Source of the DNA: Pseudomonadota bacterium
GTDB taxonomy: Bacteria > Pseudomonadota > Alphaproteobacteria > Sphingomonadales > Sphingomonadaceae
Direction: 5' to 3'
Length of the DNA: 64,000 bases
NCBI GenBank assembly: GCA_023389105.1
Contig: JAEWEY010000007.1
Span: 44,468-108,467 of the forward strand
The position numbers were made by a program, and so were the translations under genes. Positions 9,192-16,587 of the stretch are shown here, piece by piece (the first letter of the stretch is position 1; every line of letters starts with the position of its first letter). The notes beneath the pieces are model-generated. The model did no database searches. It had not been told where the DNA came from and was given only the letters and a program-made list of their open reading frames with translations.

Positions 9192-10187
9192 TCAAAGCGA
9201 CGAGAAGAAGGCCCACATCAGGTCGTTCGCACTGATCGCCTTCGATGGCTGCTTGCGGCCTTGCTGTGAACCGCCCCCGGGCCAGCTGTGTCCGCCGGTC
9301 TGGGTGACGCATAGTTCGACCGGTGCCCCGCCGGGTTCGGCTGCGTGGCGGTCGCAATAGGCTCCGTCCACGGTCAGTACCCGGCTCGCTTGCGGGCTTG
9401 CCTTGTTCATACGAACCCATTTGCTTTGGGTGGCCGGAACCGAGACGAAGTCGGTATCGGAAAGGCCGATGCCTCGTCCCCCATTGAATGGAACGTTCGG
9501 GTCGTCAGCCGCGTGAAACTGGATGACGGGCACGGGGTGCGAAGGGCGGCAGACAGTCGTGTTGTCCGTGCCTTCAACCGGGGCGATCGCGCGGATTTCC
9601 GGTGCCTCGCAGGCCAGACGCCAGCTCATCATCGCGCCGTTGGACATGCCGGTTGCGAAAATTCGCCTCGGATCGATCTGCGCCTGACGTTCGACACGCG
9701 CAATGACGGCGCGGATGAAGCCGACGTCGTCGACGTTGCTGCTTTGCGCCCGGCCGCAGCAAGTGCCGGCGTTCCACGTGGCCAGCATCCCGCCGGGAAA
9801 GCGTGATGTCCCATTGGGAAAGACCGCGATGAAGCCGGCCGCTTCCGACTTGCTGATCAGGCCGTATCTCGCATCGTCTGCCTGAAAGCTGGCGCTTCCG
9901 CCGCCGCCATGCAGGGCGACCAGCATGGGTACCGGTTGTCCGCGATAGCTGCGCGGGACATGCACCAGATATTCGCGCGTAAGCCCGTCGTAGACGAAGC
10001 TGAAGCGATAGTCGCCGGGTGCGCGCACAGGGGTTGCGCTGGGGTCCGCGGGATGTCCGGCGCGGGTGGACATCGACTCCTGGAACACGGCGCGGACTGG
10101 GCCGGTTCGCTGTGCTGTCGCCGCTCCGCCTAAAGTAAGACCAACCCCTGCCAGAATTGCCAACCCGGAAACTAGTCTCGAAGCCAT
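9192..10187 (-). CDS. Exported PHB depolymerase family esterase (LpqC-like alpha/beta hydrolase)
   Basis: The 331-residue protein has a signal peptide ending near AATAQ and then an alpha/beta hydrolase domain of the poly(3-hydroxybutyrate) depolymerase/feruloyl esterase type. The oxyanion region is LVALHGGGGSA, the nucleophile is Ser in GMSNGAMMS, the acid is likely Asp in HAADDPNVPF, and the His is in QTGGHSWPGG. The GTCCGRA and NVDDVGFI segments are hallmarks of this family. Likely substrates are short polyester or aryl esters in the periplasm or outside the cell; the exact one cannot be told. The leader contains an inverted repeat that could hide its ribosome-binding site (see 10191-10251). 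Confidence 0.88.
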   Translation of the reverse strand: MASRLVSGLAILAGVGLTLGGAATAQRTGPVRAVFQESMSTRAGHPADPSATPVRAPGDYRFSFVYDGLTREYLVHVPRSYRGQPVPMLVALHGGGGSASFQADDARYGLISKSEAAGFIAVFPNGTSRFPGGMLATWNAGTCCGRAQSSNVDDVGFIRAVIARVERQAQIDPRRIFATGMSNGAMMSWRLACEAPEIRAIAPVEGTDNTTVCRPSHPVPVIQFHAADDPNVPFNGGRGIGLSDTDFVSVPATQSKWVRMNKASPQASRVLTVDGAYCDRHAAEPGGAPVELCVTQTGGHSWPGGGSQQGRKQPSKAISANDLMWAFFSSL

Positions 10188-10190
10188 ACG

Positions 10191-10251
10191 TCACCCCTCT
10201 TTTGTCACCATCATCTTTCGTTTCGGATGCTGAACGACCGGTGAGGGGTGA
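10191..10251 (-). promoter_or_regulatory. Inverted repeat in the esterase 5' leader that can pair with its ribosome-binding site
   Basis: On the minus strand TCACCCCTC (10251-10243) is followed 43 bases later by GAGGGGTGA (10199-10191), a perfect 9-bp match. The second arm contains the GAGGGG ribosome-binding site three bases before the ATG at 10187. Pairing would block ribosome access. Whether it is used as a switch is inference. Confidence 0.4.
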
Positions 10252-10281
10252 TGTTAGGTGCCGTTCAGGCAGCGAGCTTAT

Positions 10282-12690
10282 CTAGCCGGCATTCATCGCG
10301 GCATTGGCCAACTCTTCTGCCTGCATCAGCAATGACTCGTCCGCTTCCGCGCCAGGCGGCAGTGATTCGCGCCCGATGATTACCATCAGCGGGACGGCCA
10401 TTGGCGTAATGCGTCCGGTCTCGACGTGCAGCATCGTCGCCGAAGCGCGGTCGACCAGGCGGACCAGCCTGCCAAGCTCCGTCATCCTTCGGCGCGCGTC
10501 CTCCCACGCAGCCTTCAGGAGAAGATGTTCAGGCTCGTACCGGCGGAGCACGTCGTAGATGAGGTCGGTCGAGAAGCTGACCTGGCGTCCCGACTTCTTC
10601 TTCCCCGGATGATGCCGCTCGACGAGCCCGCCGATGACCGCGACTTCGCGAAAGGCATTCCGGAGCAGGTGCGAGCTTTCGACCCAATCGATGAACTCCT
10701 GCTCGAGGATGTCGGCTGAAAAGAGCGATTTCGGATCGGTGATTGGCTCCAGGCCATAGCAGGCAATGGCATAGTCGTTGGCGACGAAGCCGAGCGGTTT
10801 CAGCCCCGCCTTCTCCATGCGCTTGGTCAGCAGCATGCCGAGCGACTGGTGCGCGTTCCAGCCGTCGAAGCTGTACGCGACCATGTAATATTGCTTCTCG
10901 TGCCTGAACGTCTCGACCAGCAACTGGTGGGGCTCGGGCAGGACAGACCGCTGGGACTGCACTTCCAGCCAGTCGCGCACGTCGTCCGGGAAGCGGCTCC
11001 AGTCGTTGCGGTCGCACAGCATGTGCCGCACGCGGTTGGCGAGGTGGGTCGACAGCGACATGCGCTGGCCGCCGTAGGTCACGATCCGTGCCTGCGCGGA
11101 GGAGGCGCGGACGATGATGTCCGTTTCCTTGAACTGTTCGACCTCCAGGCTCAGGCCAGAGAAAAAGAAGTGGTCGCCCGGTGACAGAGTCGAGGCATAG
11201 CCTTCCTCGATCGTGCCGAGTTTGCGGCCGTTGCGGAAGCGAACGGTCATCAGCGGCTGCTCGACGATGACCCCGGCATTGAGCCGATGCTGCAGCGCAA
11301 TCTGCGGCCGTGCGATACGCCACATGCCGCCGGGCTCAGGCACCAGGCGACGGAACCGATCGTAAGCCTTAAGCGCGTAACCGCCCGTGGCGATGAAGTT
11401 CAACGTCTCGTCGAACGTCTCCTGCTTGAGCCCGGCATAAGGCGCAGCCGATCGGATCTCGGCCAGCAATTCGTCCTGCTGAAATGGAGCTGACACGGCC
11501 ATCGCCAGGATATGTTGCGCCAGCACGTCGAGCGCGCCAGGGCGAAAAATCTCCGGGTCCAGCTCGCCATCCTCCACGGCATCGAGCGCCGCGCGGGCCT
11601 CGAGATATTCGAAACGATTGCCGGGAACGACGATGCCCTTGCTCGGCTCGTCCAGCCGGTGGTTGGCGCGGCCAATGCGCTGGAGGAGGCGCGAGCTCCC
11701 TTTGGGCGCGCCCATTTGCACGACGAGGTCGACGTCGCCCCAGTCGATGCCGAGGTCGAGGCTCGCGGTGGCCACCAGCCCGCGCAGACGTCCGTCGGCC
11801 ATTGCGTTCTCGACCTTGCGCCGCGCTTCGACCGCCAGGCTGCCGTGGTGAACACCGATGGGCAGCGCATTGTCATTCACCGCCCACAGGTCCTGGAAGA
11901 TCAACTCGGCCAGACTGCGCGTGTTGCAGAAGACAAGTGTCGTCCGGTGCTGCTCGATCAGCTGCATCACCTCGCGCGCCGCATGGCGGCCGGAATGGCC
12001 GCCCCAGGGAATGCGGTTTTCGGGGATCAGGATCGACAGGTCCGGTTCGGCGCCCGGATCGCCGAGGACGATGTCGACCTCTTCCATGTCGGCGTCGGGT
12101 GCCAGCCAGGATCGGTAGGCGTCGGGGTCGCTGATCGTCGCCGACAAACCGACGCGCCGAAGGCCCGGCGCGAGCTTCTGCAGCCGCGCCATCGACAGGG
12201 ACAGAAGGTCGCCGCGCTTCTCTTTGGCGAAGCCATGGAGTTCATCCACCACGATGGTACGCAGGCCCGCGAACATCGTTGCGGCCTCGGGATAGCTCAG
12301 CAGCAGGCTGAGCGATTCGGGCGTGGTCAGCAGCACCTGCGGCGGCTTCACCCGCTGCCGTGCCTTGCGGTCAGACGGCGTGTCGCCAGTACGCGTCTCG
12401 ACCCGGATCGGCAGCCCCATCTCCTCGATGGGACCGATCAGATTACGTTGAACGTCGACGGCGAGCGCCTTCAACGGCGATACGTAAAGCGTGTGCAGTC
12501 CATCGACAGGCTGCTCGGCCAGCTCGCAAATCGTCGGCAGGAAGCCCGCCAGCGTCTTGCCGGCGCCCGTCGCCGCGACGAGCAGGCCGCTGCGGCCTTG
12601 CTGCGCAAGTTCGAGCATTTCAAGTTGGTGGCGACGGGGCGTCCAGCCTTTCGCCTCGAACCACCCGCTGACTGCGTCCGGAAGGTTCAG
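10282..12690 (-). CDS. Ligase-associated DEXH-box DNA helicase (Lhr-like)
   Basis: The 802-residue protein is a superfamily 2 helicase of the ligase-associated DNA damage response group. Visible motifs are the Q-like block WTPRRHQ, Walker A ATGAGKT, motif II DELH, motif III SATISD, and in the second RecA domain FCNTRSLAELI, the VATASLDLGIDWGDV block and QRIGRANHR. A long C-terminal Lhr-type region follows (about 460-800). No ATG or GTG lies near the correct N-terminus. The best start is a CTG at 12690 that overlaps the stop of the small upstream gene as CTGA, suggesting coupled translation. The upstream ATG at 12963 would add 91 residues lying in other genes and is unlikely. Exonuclease partner is divergent; the usual ligase is absent. 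Confidence 0.9.
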   Translation of the reverse strand: MNLPDAVSGWFEAKGWTPRRHQLEMLELAQQGRSGLLVAATGAGKTLAGFLPTICELAEQPVDGLHTLYVSPLKALAVDVQRNLIGPIEEMGLPIRVETRTGDTPSDRKARQRVKPPQVLLTTPESLSLLLSYPEAATMFAGLRTIVVDELHGFAKEKRGDLLSLSMARLQKLAPGLRRVGLSATISDPDAYRSWLAPDADMEEVDIVLGDPGAEPDLSILIPENRIPWGGHSGRHAAREVMQLIEQHRTTLVFCNTRSLAELIFQDLWAVNDNALPIGVHHGSLAVEARRKVENAMADGRLRGLVATASLDLGIDWGDVDLVVQMGAPKGSSRLLQRIGRANHRLDEPSKGIVVPGNRFEYLEARAALDAVEDGELDPEIFRPGALDVLAQHILAMAVSAPFQQDELLAEIRSAAPYAGLKQETFDETLNFIATGGYALKAYDRFRRLVPEPGGMWRIARPQIALQHRLNAGVIVEQPLMTVRFRNGRKLGTIEEGYASTLSPGDHFFFSGLSLEVEQFKETDIIVRASSAQARIVTYGGQRMSLSTHLANRVRHMLCDRNDWSRFPDDVRDWLEVQSQRSVLPEPHQLLVETFRHEKQYYMVAYSFDGWNAHQSLGMLLTKRMEKAGLKPLGFVANDYAIACYGLEPITDPKSLFSADILEQEFIDWVESSHLLRNAFREVAVIGGLVERHHPGKKKSGRQVSFSTDLIYDVLRRYEPEHLLLKAAWEDARRRMTELGRLVRLVDRASATMLHVETGRITPMAVPLMVIIGRESLPPGAEADESLLMQAEELANAAMNAG

Positions 12691-12866
12691 AGCTGGTCGG
12701 TCCCGTCGCGTCGCCGCTGTTCCTCCTCGCGATACAGGTCGCGGGTGCCGGCCTCGGTTTGGTTCGTCGTCTTGTCGGCGCGGCGGCGCATCACCAGCCA
12801 GATCAGCGCAATTAGCAGGACCACGGGCCCTACGATGTTCACGATGCCCCAAAGCGATTCGTCCAT
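12687..12866 (-). CDS. Small single-pass membrane protein (59 aa) upstream of the helicase
   Basis: This short gene runs ATG at 12866 to TGA at 12687. The product has a hydrophobic segment (VNIVGPVVLLIALIWLVM, about residues 9-26), then RRRADK and a strongly charged tail containing REEEQRRRDG. The layout predicts one membrane helix with a cytoplasmic charged tail by the positive-inside rule. It overlaps the helicase start codon, so the two are probably co-translated. Function is unknown. Support comes from the well-formed membrane segment, the tight coupling and the fact that the overlapping helicase frame here encodes no helicase motif. Confidence 0.72.
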   Translation of the reverse strand: MDESLWGIVNIVGPVVLLIALIWLVMRRRADKTTNQTEAGTRDLYREEEQRRRDGTDQL

Positions 12867-12919
12867 TTTGTTGTCCTCCCGCGGGAACCTGCGTGGCTAT
12901 TCGACCTATATAGCTCGCA

Positions 12920-13921
12920 ATGCCCCGCATCGGTTCCTGGATCGAGCCCCATCCCGAGGGCATCTACGTGCGGCCTGCGGATGCGTGGGTCGATCCGTCA
13001 CAGCCCAAAGACCGTGCGCTCGTCACCCACGGCCACGCCGACCATGCGCGCGGCGGACACAGCAAGGTCCTCGCAACGCCCGAAACGCTGGCAATCATGG
13101 AATGCCGCTACGGTCCGCAGCCGGGCGGCCAGCCGATCGCTTATGGCGAAAGCATCCGCGTCGGTGATGTCGACGTCAGCTTCGTCCCAGCGGGCCACGT
13201 CCTCGGCTCCGCGCAGATCGTGCTCGAGCACAAGGGGGAAAAGGTGGTGGTGTCCGGCGACTACAAGCGCCGGTCCGATCCGACCTGTCCGCCCTTCGTG
13301 CCGGTGCCGTGCGACATTTTCATCACCGAGGCGACGTTCGGCCTGCCGGTCTTCCGCCACCCCGACACGGGCAGCGAGATCGATCGGCTGCTCCACCGCC
13401 TGCACAGCGATCCCGAGCGCTGCGTGCTGGTCGGCGCCTATGCGCTTGGCAAGGCGCAGCGGATCATCACCGAACTGCGCGAGCGCGGGCATCACGATCC
13501 CATCTATTTCCACGGCGCGGTCGAACGTCTGTGCAAGCTCTACGAAGAGCTGGGCGTGCCGCTCGGCGATCTTCGTCCTGCGACGGGTGCATCGAAGGAC
13601 GAGCTTCGCGGCAGGATCGTCATCGCGCCCCCCAGCGCGCTTAACGACCGCTGGTCGCGCCGCCTGCCCGACCCGGTGACGGCGATGGCGTCCGGCTGGA
13701 TGCGCATCCGTCAGCGCGCTCGCCAGCGTAACGTCGAGCTGCCCCTGATCATCTCCGACCACGCCGACTGGGACGAACTCACCACGACCGTGCGCGAGCT
13801 CGCTCCGGGAGAGGTATGGATCACCCACGGCCGGGAAGAGGCGCTAAAGCACTGGTGCATGACGCACCAGATCAAGGCCCGCGAACTGAACCTCGTCGGC
13901 TATGAGGACGAGGACGACTAA
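12920..13921 (+). CDS. Ligase-associated DNA exonuclease (metallo-beta-lactamase fold, beta-CASP)
   Basis: The 333-residue protein has the metal motif THGHADHARGGH (HxHxDH) near residue 37, further ligands in AGHVLGSAQ, SGDYKRR and ISDHADW, and a C-terminal ITHGREEAL. It matches the exonuclease that accompanies an ATP-dependent DNA ligase and a DEXH helicase in the ligase-associated DNA damage response set, related to mRNA 3'-end processing nucleases. The set is thought to repair DNA ends, though its pathway is poorly defined. It is head-to-head with the small membrane protein/helicase pair over a gap of 53 bases. Its stop overlaps the convergent PAS-GAF gene by four bases. Confidence 0.9.
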   Translation: MPRIGSWIEPHPEGIYVRPADAWVDPSQPKDRALVTHGHADHARGGHSKVLATPETLAIMECRYGPQPGGQPIAYGESIRVGDVDVSFVPAGHVLGSAQIVLEHKGEKVVVSGDYKRRSDPTCPPFVPVPCDIFITEATFGLPVFRHPDTGSEIDRLLHRLHSDPERCVLVGAYALGKAQRIITELRERGHHDPIYFHGAVERLCKLYEELGVPLGDLRPATGASKDELRGRIVIAPPSALNDRWSRRLPDPVTAMASGWMRIRQRARQRNVELPLIISDHADWDELTTTVRELAPGEVWITHGREEALKHWCMTHQIKARELNLVGYEDEDD

Positions 13922-14838
13922 GCCGGGCTAAGGGCGCGCTTCAGGGCCGTTTTCGCCCGGTCTCGGTCGATCACCAGTGCGGCCGTCTGGATGATGAGGT
14001 CCACCAGCAACAAATCGCGATAGGTCGGCTCGCGCGGCTCGCGATGATACATTGCAAAGGTCCCGAGCACATCGCCGCCATGGGTCAGGATGGGGATCGA
14101 CCAGCAGGCCCGCAGCCCATGCGCGAGGGCCATATCACGATAGTCCGCCCACAGCGGATCGCTGGCGATGTCCGATACGTAAACCGCAGAGCCGTTGTAG
14201 GCGGCGGTTCCGCAGGATCCCGCGCAAGGCCCGATCTCGAAGCCGTCAATCGCTTCGCTGTAGGCGCGGGGCAGGCTCGGTGCGGCGCCGTACCGCAGAT
14301 GCCGCCCGTCGGCGTCGAGGAGAAGGATCGAGCCAAGCACCCCGGTCGACGAGCCCGATTCCACGATGCGGATCAGCTCACCGAGCGTCTGCTCGAGCGG
14401 GCTGTCGTTGATCGCCAGTCCAAGCACTTTTGAATGCGCGACACGAAGCATTTCGCCGCGCTTCTGGTCGGTGACATCGTGGCCCTGGATGAAGATGCCC
14501 TCGGGTACCGGCTGAAACACGAGGTCGAGCACCAGCTCCTCGGGCGTCAGGTCCGACCGCACAACGGTCATCGGCATGGCGCGGGCCACGAACGCCTCTC
14601 CCGATCGCGCGACGCCGAGCAGAATGTCGTCGATCCCTTGATCGTCCAGTTCGGGAAAGGCTTCGTTGAACGCTTTTCCGGTCAGGTCGCTTCGGCCGAC
14701 GAGTTTCTTGAACGCTTCATTGGCGACGAGAAAGCGCAGATCCTTGCCGCCGACCAGCGCCATGAAGCCGGGCGCGTGGGCGAACATCGAGCCGAGTCGC
14801 TCGACCTCGCCGGCATACTGGGCGTGCTGCTCCAGCAT
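13918..14838 (-). CDS. PAS-GAF domain sensory protein without an output domain
   Basis: The 306-residue protein has an N-terminal PAS fold (about 8-130: FMALVGGKDLRFLVANEAF to FIQGHDVTDQKR) and a GAF domain (about 140-300: LEQTLGELIRIVE, GSILLLDADGRHLRYGAAPSLP, CAGSCGTAAYNGSAVYVSDI, GTFAMYHREPREPT). The GPCAGSCG segment is the cysteine-containing signature of GAF domains found in blue-light or redox-sensing histidine kinases. No kinase, GGDEF or EAL domain follows; the chain ends soon after GAF. It could act through a partner or be a truncated kinase. Start chosen at ATG 14838 after the end of the upstream membrane protein gene; an ATG at 14919 would overlap that gene. Confidence 0.82.
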   Translation of the reverse strand: MLEQHAQYAGEVERLGSMFAHAPGFMALVGGKDLRFLVANEAFKKLVGRSDLTGKAFNEAFPELDDQGIDDILLGVARSGEAFVARAMPMTVVRSDLTPEELVLDLVFQPVPEGIFIQGHDVTDQKRGEMLRVAHSKVLGLAINDSPLEQTLGELIRIVESGSSTGVLGSILLLDADGRHLRYGAAPSLPRAYSEAIDGFEIGPCAGSCGTAAYNGSAVYVSDIASDPLWADYRDMALAHGLRACWSIPILTHGGDVLGTFAMYHREPREPTYRDLLLVDLIIQTAALVIDRDRAKTALKRALSPA

Positions 14839-14869
14839 GCCGGCATTATACAGCAATCCCGTCGCTGCG

Positions 14870-15442
14870 TCACGATCGGCCGAGCTTGGCCGCCCGCCGG
14901 AACAGCGCTGCCGAGGCAAGGAACAAGCCGGCGAAGACGCTGGTGCCGATGAGCTCGCGCGAATGCGGCACGAACGGCTCGTCGGTCGGGTTCTTCACCG
15001 CAATCAGGAAGGCGACGCCCAGCGATGCGGCGGTCGCAAGCATTGCCGTCGACATGCCGGCCGGCTTGCCGCGCGCGATGACCGCCCCCGCAATGCCGAT
15101 GGCCAAGGCGCCGAAGAACAGCAGGTTCGCCGGACTATCCTCGCTGCCGACTATACCGACCGCGAGGTTCACCCAGGCCACCAGGAACGCGCCAAGCAGC
15201 GCGAGTGCCGCGCCGGTGCGATAGGAGGCGTTGGACGACGCGCGGACGGCAAGCTCGAGCATGCCCCCGACGATCCCGAACAACGCCGCTGCAAAGATGA
15301 AGTCGCCCGGCGACCAGTTCACGCCTTCGGCGTCTAGCTGCATTGCGACGAACGGCGCGGCGAGGAGCGCGACGGCGCCGCCCCATCCGATCAGGCGCCA
15401 GGGCACCCCGCGCCGACCGCCTGGTTGAACGAACTCCGCCAT
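14870..15442 (-). CDS. Hypothetical multi-pass membrane protein
   Basis: The 190-residue protein contains about five or six hydrophobic segments, starting with WRLIGWGGAVALLAAPFVAM, then FIFAAALFGIVGGMLELAV, and further helices around GAALALLGAFLVAWVNLAVG, NLLFFGALAIGIAGAV and MLATAASLGVAFLI. A GGAGG ribosome-binding site lies six bases before the ATG at 15442, which decides the start over an upstream ATG at 15505. It is divergent from the winged-helix membrane regulator and sits just before the PAS-GAF gene on the same strand, so the two may share a transcript. I do not recognise a named family. Confidence 0.75.
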   Translation of the reverse strand: MAEFVQPGGRRGVPWRLIGWGGAVALLAAPFVAMQLDAEGVNWSPGDFIFAAALFGIVGGMLELAVRASSNASYRTGAALALLGAFLVAWVNLAVGIVGSEDSPANLLFFGALAIGIAGAVIARGKPAGMSTAMLATAASLGVAFLIAVKNPTDEPFVPHSRELIGTSVFAGLFLASAALFRRAAKLGRS

Positions 15443-15519
15443 ACTTGCCTCCAGCATTGATTGAGGCTTCACATGATCACAACGGCCGATGAGCGGCATG
15501 AGCAAAGGATGAGATTGTC

Positions 15520-16587
15520 CTGAAAAGCGCGCCCGCCTGCTACCGCTTCGGCCAATTCAGCCTGGATACCGCTGACCGGCGGCTGTGGCGCGATGGCGAG
15601 CCGGTGGAACTTAGCTCACGCTATCTCGACGCGCTGGGCTTGTTGGTTCGGCGGTCGGGAACGCTCGTCACCAAAGACGACTTTCTCGACCAGGTATGGG
15701 CCGGTGTGCCGGTGACTGACGAAGCGCTGACGCAATGCATCAAGTCGTTGCGGCGGGCGCTGGGCGACGATGCGGCGCGGCCGAGCTTCATCGAGACGGT
15801 ACCCAAGCACGGCTATCGGTTTATTGCACCCGTAGAGGGCGGCATTGCGCGACGGCTGCCTGCCCTGCCGCTCCGCGAGTCCTGGCGCGACACCTTGCTG
15901 CTCGCTGCCGCAGGAACCGTCGGTGGCGGGTTGGCCGGCTTCTTCGGCGGCATCTTCTACGGTTTCCTCGGTGCCTCGCAGCCACTGCAGCCCGGCCTTG
16001 GCGCAGTCTCGGCGCTGCTCGTCATCATGTGCCTGACGATCGCGGTCGGGCTGATCGGCGGCGCGGGCGTCAGCTTCGGGGTCGCGATCGGCCGCAAGCT
16101 CTCCGCACGGGACTGGCACACGGCGACGATCGGCGGCGCACTCGGCGGGCTGATCGTGGGAGCGGTCGTCAAGCTGCTCGGCCTGGACGCATTCAACCTG
16201 CTGTTCGGCCGCTCACCGGCGGGGATGACCGGTGCGCTGGAAGGTCTTCTGCTCGGCTTGGCGGTGGGCCTCGGCATCTGGGTCGCGTCCCGCATGCCAG
16301 GGCTGCGCCGAAGCGCGGCCATCGCCGCTGGCTTCGGCGCCGTTGCGGGCCTGATAATTCCGCTGCTCGGCGGACGCCTCATGGGCGGCAGCCTCGTGCT
16401 GCTGGCGCAAACCTTTCCCGGCTCGCGCCTGCGGCTCGATCAGGCCGGGGCGATCCTCGGCGAACACGGCTTCGGCCGCGTCAGCCAGATGGTATCCGGC
16501 GCGTTCGAGGGCGCCGTGTTCTGCGCCGGCGTGGTCGCCGCGACGATCCTTGCCGAACGCAGCCTGAGGCCGCCCAGCCTGGATTAG
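15520..16587 (+). CDS. Winged-helix (OmpR/CadC-type) transcriptional regulator fused to a six-helix membrane domain
   Basis: The N-terminal domain reads YRFGQFSLDTADRRLWRDGE, then LGLLVRRSGTLVTKDDFLDQVW, SLRRALGDD and HGYRFIAPV, a complete OmpR-type winged helix like that of CadC. It has no receiver domain. After residue 110 there are about six Gly-rich hydrophobic segments in place of the usual single helix and periplasmic sensor. This suggests a membrane-bound regulator that senses through or with its membrane part. The domain must begin by 15541, but no ATG, GTG or TTG is in frame between the stop at 15499 and there, so a CTG at 15520 (or ATT at 15514) after AAAGGA is proposed. A downstream GTG at 15604 would remove the first strands. 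Confidence 0.78.
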   Translation: MKSAPACYRFGQFSLDTADRRLWRDGEPVELSSRYLDALGLLVRRSGTLVTKDDFLDQVWAGVPVTDEALTQCIKSLRRALGDDAARPSFIETVPKHGYRFIAPVEGGIARRLPALPLRESWRDTLLLAAAGTVGGGLAGFFGGIFYGFLGASQPLQPGLGAVSALLVIMCLTIAVGLIGGAGVSFGVAIGRKLSARDWHTATIGGALGGLIVGAVVKLLGLDAFNLLFGRSPAGMTGALEGLLLGLAVGLGIWVASRMPGLRRSAAIAAGFGAVAGLIIPLLGGRLMGGSLVLLAQTFPGSRLRLDQAGAILGEHGFGRVSQMVSGAFEGAVFCAGVVAATILAERSLRPPSLD

